DNA of 64,000 bases from Parus major. Lineage: Eukaryota; Chordata; Aves; Passeriformes; Paridae. The position numbers were made by a program, and so were the translations under genes. Position 1 is the stretch's first letter; each line of letters starts with the position of its first letter. Below, piece after piece: positions 60,339 to 64,000 of this stretch. Below the pieces are notes generated by a model. The model worked only from the letters and a program-made list of their open reading frames with translations, had not been told where the DNA came from and did no database searches. The stretch covers positions 37,589,028 to 37,653,027 of the forward strand of contig NC_031776.1 of assembly GCF_001522545.3 (NCBI RefSeq). Direction: 5' to 3'.

Positions 60339-61403
60339 TGGGTCAGCCTGGCAGCTCCACTTCACTCACCAGGCGTCTCACTCAGGCTGCTCCTGTTACA
60401 TCTCTGGCAAGTCTAGAGGTAGTTTTTTTCTGCTGCTCTGTCCCAGAGTGGTTTTCTGTACTGCTGCTCTTGTTATCATAGTGCTCACTTGTGAGGAAAG
60501 TCACCTGTGTAAGGCAAATCCTAGAAAAAAAAAAAAAAGCCAAGCAAAACAACCAGGCCTGCCTTTTGTATGAGAAATTGCATTCCAGCCAAGAAAATAT
60601 CATAAAAAAATAAAACGTCCAGGGCGCAGGATTCCTTCTGATTTGATTGGAAGAGCAGAGAAACCAAGTTCCAAATAAGCCTGGCTGGAGCCTGTTGGGA
60701 GTCGGCATTATCAGCAGGAAGTGCGGCCAGAGGGGCTCAGGCAGAACTCGGGGTGGCTCTGACCTGTACTGGCCACATCTGCTCTGTCCTTGCTAAGGTG
60801 GGCAAAGGCAAATCTGACAACTGAGTCTGTGCTTGAGACTCTCACACAGCTGTCTTAAAATCTGCCGTCTTAAAATGAAAGCATGCTTGGGTTTAGTTGG
60901 TTTATAGCACTTAAAAGTGGTCTTAAAGTATTCTTCAATAACTACATCCTGAATTAAGGCTCCATGCCAGAGTTCTTTTATACAAGCATCGTTCTAATAG
61001 ACAGTGGTTGTTCATCTGGACTAGTTTTAATGTCTCTTTTTTTAATATCTTCTGTTTTGTTTTTTTTCTAAGTTCCCATTCATTTTTCTGTATTGCTGTG
61101 AATGTTCACCCTCATACTCTGGACAGTGATTTTGGGAGTTTTTTTCTTCATTCCACAGCTATGATACTTTTCTTAGTAAAATTCTCTGAAGCGCTAACCT
61201 GGCTGCAGTCTATAGCACTTTCTTGGAGAGTAATGCTGCTTCTCCCAGCCAGCGCTGCAGTGTTCTCGGTGTCTGTGCAATTTTTCACTGTACCCTGTAA
61301 CCTCAGAATCCATGGCTGTCTCTCAGGGTTCTGGAGGAGTGCTGTGTTTGGATTTTTGTGGGAAGTGCATGATCTAAACTGTGGCATCTCGGCTATATTC
61401 TAG

Positions 61404-61479
61404 GAAGCTCGGAGAAGCAAGCTGCTCCTCACGAGGAACCGCTTATTCTTGAAAGTTGAGCTTCAAGGTGCTGCAAGAG
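61404..61479 (+). other. Candidate penultimate exon, limits uncertain
   Basis: The donor CAAGAG|GTGAGA at 61479/61480 is good and joins in frame to the exon at 62206 as LQE-VDM. In that frame a TGA at 61450-61452 blocks the upstream part, so if the junction is coding the acceptor must be internal (AG ending at 61455 or 61460). The latter would be a 19-nt microexon whose phase matches the exon at 55941-56056. With the clearer acceptor CTATATTCTAG at 61403, the exon would be 3'UTR or use another frame. Confidence 0.35.
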
Positions 61480-62205
61480 GTGAGATTTAACATTATATCA
61501 TTCTTTGTTTAAGTTGCTTCTGTGAAACCTTAATATGCTTCAATAGTTTCTGCAGAATAGCTTATTTCATCCGGAGCAATTCAGTGCATTGTAACATGTC
61601 CTGGACTGCTTCATGTCACTGGTGTCTTGTGTTATGCAAGGTTTTCAGTAACTTTTCCTTCAATTTTCATGGTAATTGCCAATTTCTGTTTATCAAGCAC
61701 AGCATTAGGTTCCTATTTATGTCTCAGTAATTTGGTATATTGTTTCTAGCTAGTTCTGATTCACTTCTCCAGATCTTCAGTTCACTTTTAGTCATGTTTC
61801 TTCTGCTTTTTGTGCAAATGGACTTAATGCTTTTGCTGTAACTTTGTATTGAAATACTACATCATAAATCAGGTTGATGTTTTGCTGTCCTAAAATCTTG
61901 TGACTGCAGGTAGGAAGAATTTGGAGCAAATAGGGTAAGGAAGTTGGCTGTGGAAGCTGAAGGTTGCCCAGCAAAAGCTGAGTGTGTGGCTTTGACGCTA
62001 ACCAAAGCTGGCAAAAGTTACTGTGTGGGCACAGTGAATGTTAGAGTTGGGTCAGCTTTCAAAGGATGAAAGTAGCAGGGAAAGAATCATATGGAAAGAA
62101 TTGGTGATGTGAGATCAGATTTGAGCCCTTTCTGACGTCCACACATGCTCTGTGTGTTGTCAAATTCTGTGTGTAACCAAGTGCCTTTCCCTGGTTCTTT
62201 TGCAG

Positions 62206-62520
62206 GTAGATATGATACTGAATGCTCTGGAGACAAGACTGACCACGATTGAGTCTCGTGTGGCTACTCTGCACAGGCAGGTCTGAGAGGAAATACATCT
62301 TGAACTGTGGGAGAAAGGCAAATGTGAAACTTGGCCCTGTAATCCTCTGGGATCTGTGGGAACATTTCAAAGGCTGTGAGAGAGCTGAAAGCCGTGGGTG
62401 GCCTGTCCTGTGGGGGAGCACTGCTGACCGAGGCTGTGTCCCAGCCAAGGAGATCCTCTTCTGTCCCTGAAGATGATGCACCAGGGGTTTTCTTCTTAAT
62501 AAAGTCTTCTGGCCAGTCCT
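62206..62520 (+). CDS. Probable last exon of an unidentified coiled-coil protein gene
   Basis: The acceptor is CCCTGGTTCTTTTGCAG. The frame reads VDMILNALETRL followed by TTIESRVATLHRQV and stops at TGA 62284-62286. This is a heptad-like, amphipathic short coiled coil, as found at the C-terminus of small complex subunits. A poly(A) signal AATAAA at 62498-62503 follows after about 210 nt, so the exon has a normal terminal layout. I could not name the gene. The CpG island at 55.1 kb is the nearest plausible promoter. Confidence 0.5.
62498..62503 (+). terminator. Poly(A) signal of the candidate gene ending near 62.5 kb
   Basis: AATAAA lies within TTCTTAATAAAGTCTTC, about 210 nt after the stop codon of the candidate last exon. 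A second AATAAA at 63059-63064 could serve a longer 3'UTR. Confidence 0.5.
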
Positions 62521-62524
62521 GTAG

Positions 62525-64000
62525 ACTTGTGGTTTAATAGAAAAGTTTATTTAAATTTTTGTCTCTGAAACCAAAGCATTTATCTCCTGCCTTCCCTGCT
62601 ATTCAGTATCTACTAAACTGGGTATGCATTTTCCTAAGCAAATGAAAAACCTCCCTGTGATTCTGTAATTTCCAAAAGAACAGCATGAAGTCACTTTTCT
62701 TTTTCTTGTCTCCATAGCTTTAGCTTGATTTGTGCTCAAAGACAGGAATGACTCAATAACCGTATGTGGTGAATTGTTAGTTTGGTGGGGGTTTGTTGCA
62801 AGTTTAGGGCTAAAATATGTAAGAAAAGGCTTTTTTTGCACCAGTGTTGAAGGTCAGTTGTTTTACAGCTCCAAAGGGAGGAAACTAAACCAGGCTGATG
62901 GCGACACTCCTTTAAGCAAGGCTTGCTATATATTTGAGCAATTAATTCAGCAGTTTTGTTGTGTTAATGCTGGTATTTCAGTTGTGTTTGGTTTTCTGGG
63001 CATTTGACTAATTGTCAGTGTTTCTCATACAGTATGAGTGTTGCACCTGGTGTTTTTCAATAAAAGCAAGCAGTTGTGGTATAAAGCAAGAATAATCTCC
63101 AAAAGTGGTTCGGGTTTTGGTTTTGGTTTTTTTTTTTTCTTTGTTACCCAACACTACTTGGCTTTACTACTGTGAGCTTTAAAAAGTTTTCTCCAAAAAC
63201 TCTGAATTAATTTCCTCAGTCTACCCCATTGGTAGGCACTGCTTCTCTTGGACAAGCTTCTGCCCTCCACCTTCACTGCCCTGTTTTGAAGTAGTGCTCC
63301 AGTTCAGCCTGTTGTGATGGGTCTTACATCCTTTTCTGTACAGGTAACTGAAACATTTTGTTATTGACAGACCTGCCAGAGGAGCTTCCATTACTGCAGT
63401 GTCACTTGTGAGGCAGTTTCTGCTCTAATAAGTTTTTGAATGCTGCTTAAGAGCATTAGACCTCATTCTGGATGTCTGAAGGTGAGAGAAAAGATGGTTG
63501 CATCCTGGGAGCCTGATTTTGGAATGTTTTATGGAATTGGCTGAATAGCTTTTACTTCTAAGGCTTCTGTAGTCTGTCCATGGCAGGTCCAGCCTGTGCT
63601 TCAACTTGGAGCCCTCAGTCTGCAGGGAAATTAACCTTTGGGGAAGTTCTTACAGCTCTGCTTAATGATTTATGAATTATGCTGATTTTCTGGAAGTAGG
63701 CTGTCCGTTCCGACCCATTTTCTTCTCTCTCCCTGAAGACTGTACCTGCTGAAAGGCTGAGGTGAGACCAAGATATCTGACTGTGTCTTCCTGAGGTTGA
63801 AGCCTCAGTGTTTACAGTCAATGATGAAATAGTGGAAGATGCTAAAGACTGCAAACTTTGGGATTTTTGCCTTGAATCCCCAGATTCTCTCTGCAGCTGT
63901 GCCCTGTATATCTCTTAAAAGAGTTTCTGGGTTTAGAAAGGTTTTTACATTCTGCAATATTTATCTATAACTCAATTAAAAAGAATCCTACTATATCAAC
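62525..64000. other. Downstream flank, nothing recognised
   Basis: Apart from the AATAAA at 63059 and a T-rich run near 63125, no exon, promoter or repeat could be supported up to the window end. Confidence 0.5.

Noticed and set aside
60202..60573. 123-codon frame
   Set aside because: It runs through the AT-only tract at 60.26-60.34 kb, giving Ile/Tyr/Leu runs, and shows no domain or splice signals.
61008..61403. 131-codon frame ending at the 61403 acceptor
   Set aside because: The hydrophobic Phe/Ser/Leu composition reflects T-rich sequence, and it is overlapped by an open frame on the other strand.

Overview
This is vertebrate nuclear DNA, very probably from a bird and perhaps a songbird. 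It is AT-rich with long introns and three CpG islands. It is seeded with fragments that resemble CR1 retroposon 3' ends and avian-type endogenous retroviral LTRs. No bacterial-style operon, CRISPR array or prokaryotic mobile element is visible. Most open frames of 60-150 codons are chance or lie in repeats.

The one securely identified gene is MARCHF7 (axotrophin), an E3 ubiquitin ligase with a C4HC3 RING-CH domain, on the + strand. A non-coding first exon lies in a CpG island near 28.5 kb. Ten coding exons run from the ATG at 34,161 to the TGA ending at 52,299. Joined by consensus splice sites they keep frame throughout and predict 740 residues. The 3'UTR continues to at least 53.16 kb, and more poly(A) signals lie downstream.

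Layout: 1-6.35 kb is AT-rich with no gene seen. A CpG-island promoter at 6.39-6.73 kb may, by vertebrate synteny only, belong to BAZ2B going left. It also has a + strand splice donor and a possible second exon near 7.3 kb. From 7.4 to 28.4 kb there is no gene, only CR1, LTR-like fragments and microsatellites. MARCHF7 spans 28.5-53.2 kb, with repeats in its introns. A third CpG island at 55.1-55.5 kb contains an assembly gap of 75 N flanked by identical 46-bp copies. It probably starts an unrecognised + strand gene whose candidate exons are at 55,941-56,056 and about 61.4 kb, with a coiled-coil last exon at 62,206 and a poly(A) signal at 62,498. An LTR-like element with an internal duplication lies at 56.09-56.59 kb, and a CR1 at 59.64-59.98 kb.

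The genes appear independently transcribed from their own CpG islands. The leads most worth checking are the unidentified coiled-coil gene, the shifted MARCHF7 C-terminus, and the repeat-flanked gap in a promoter.
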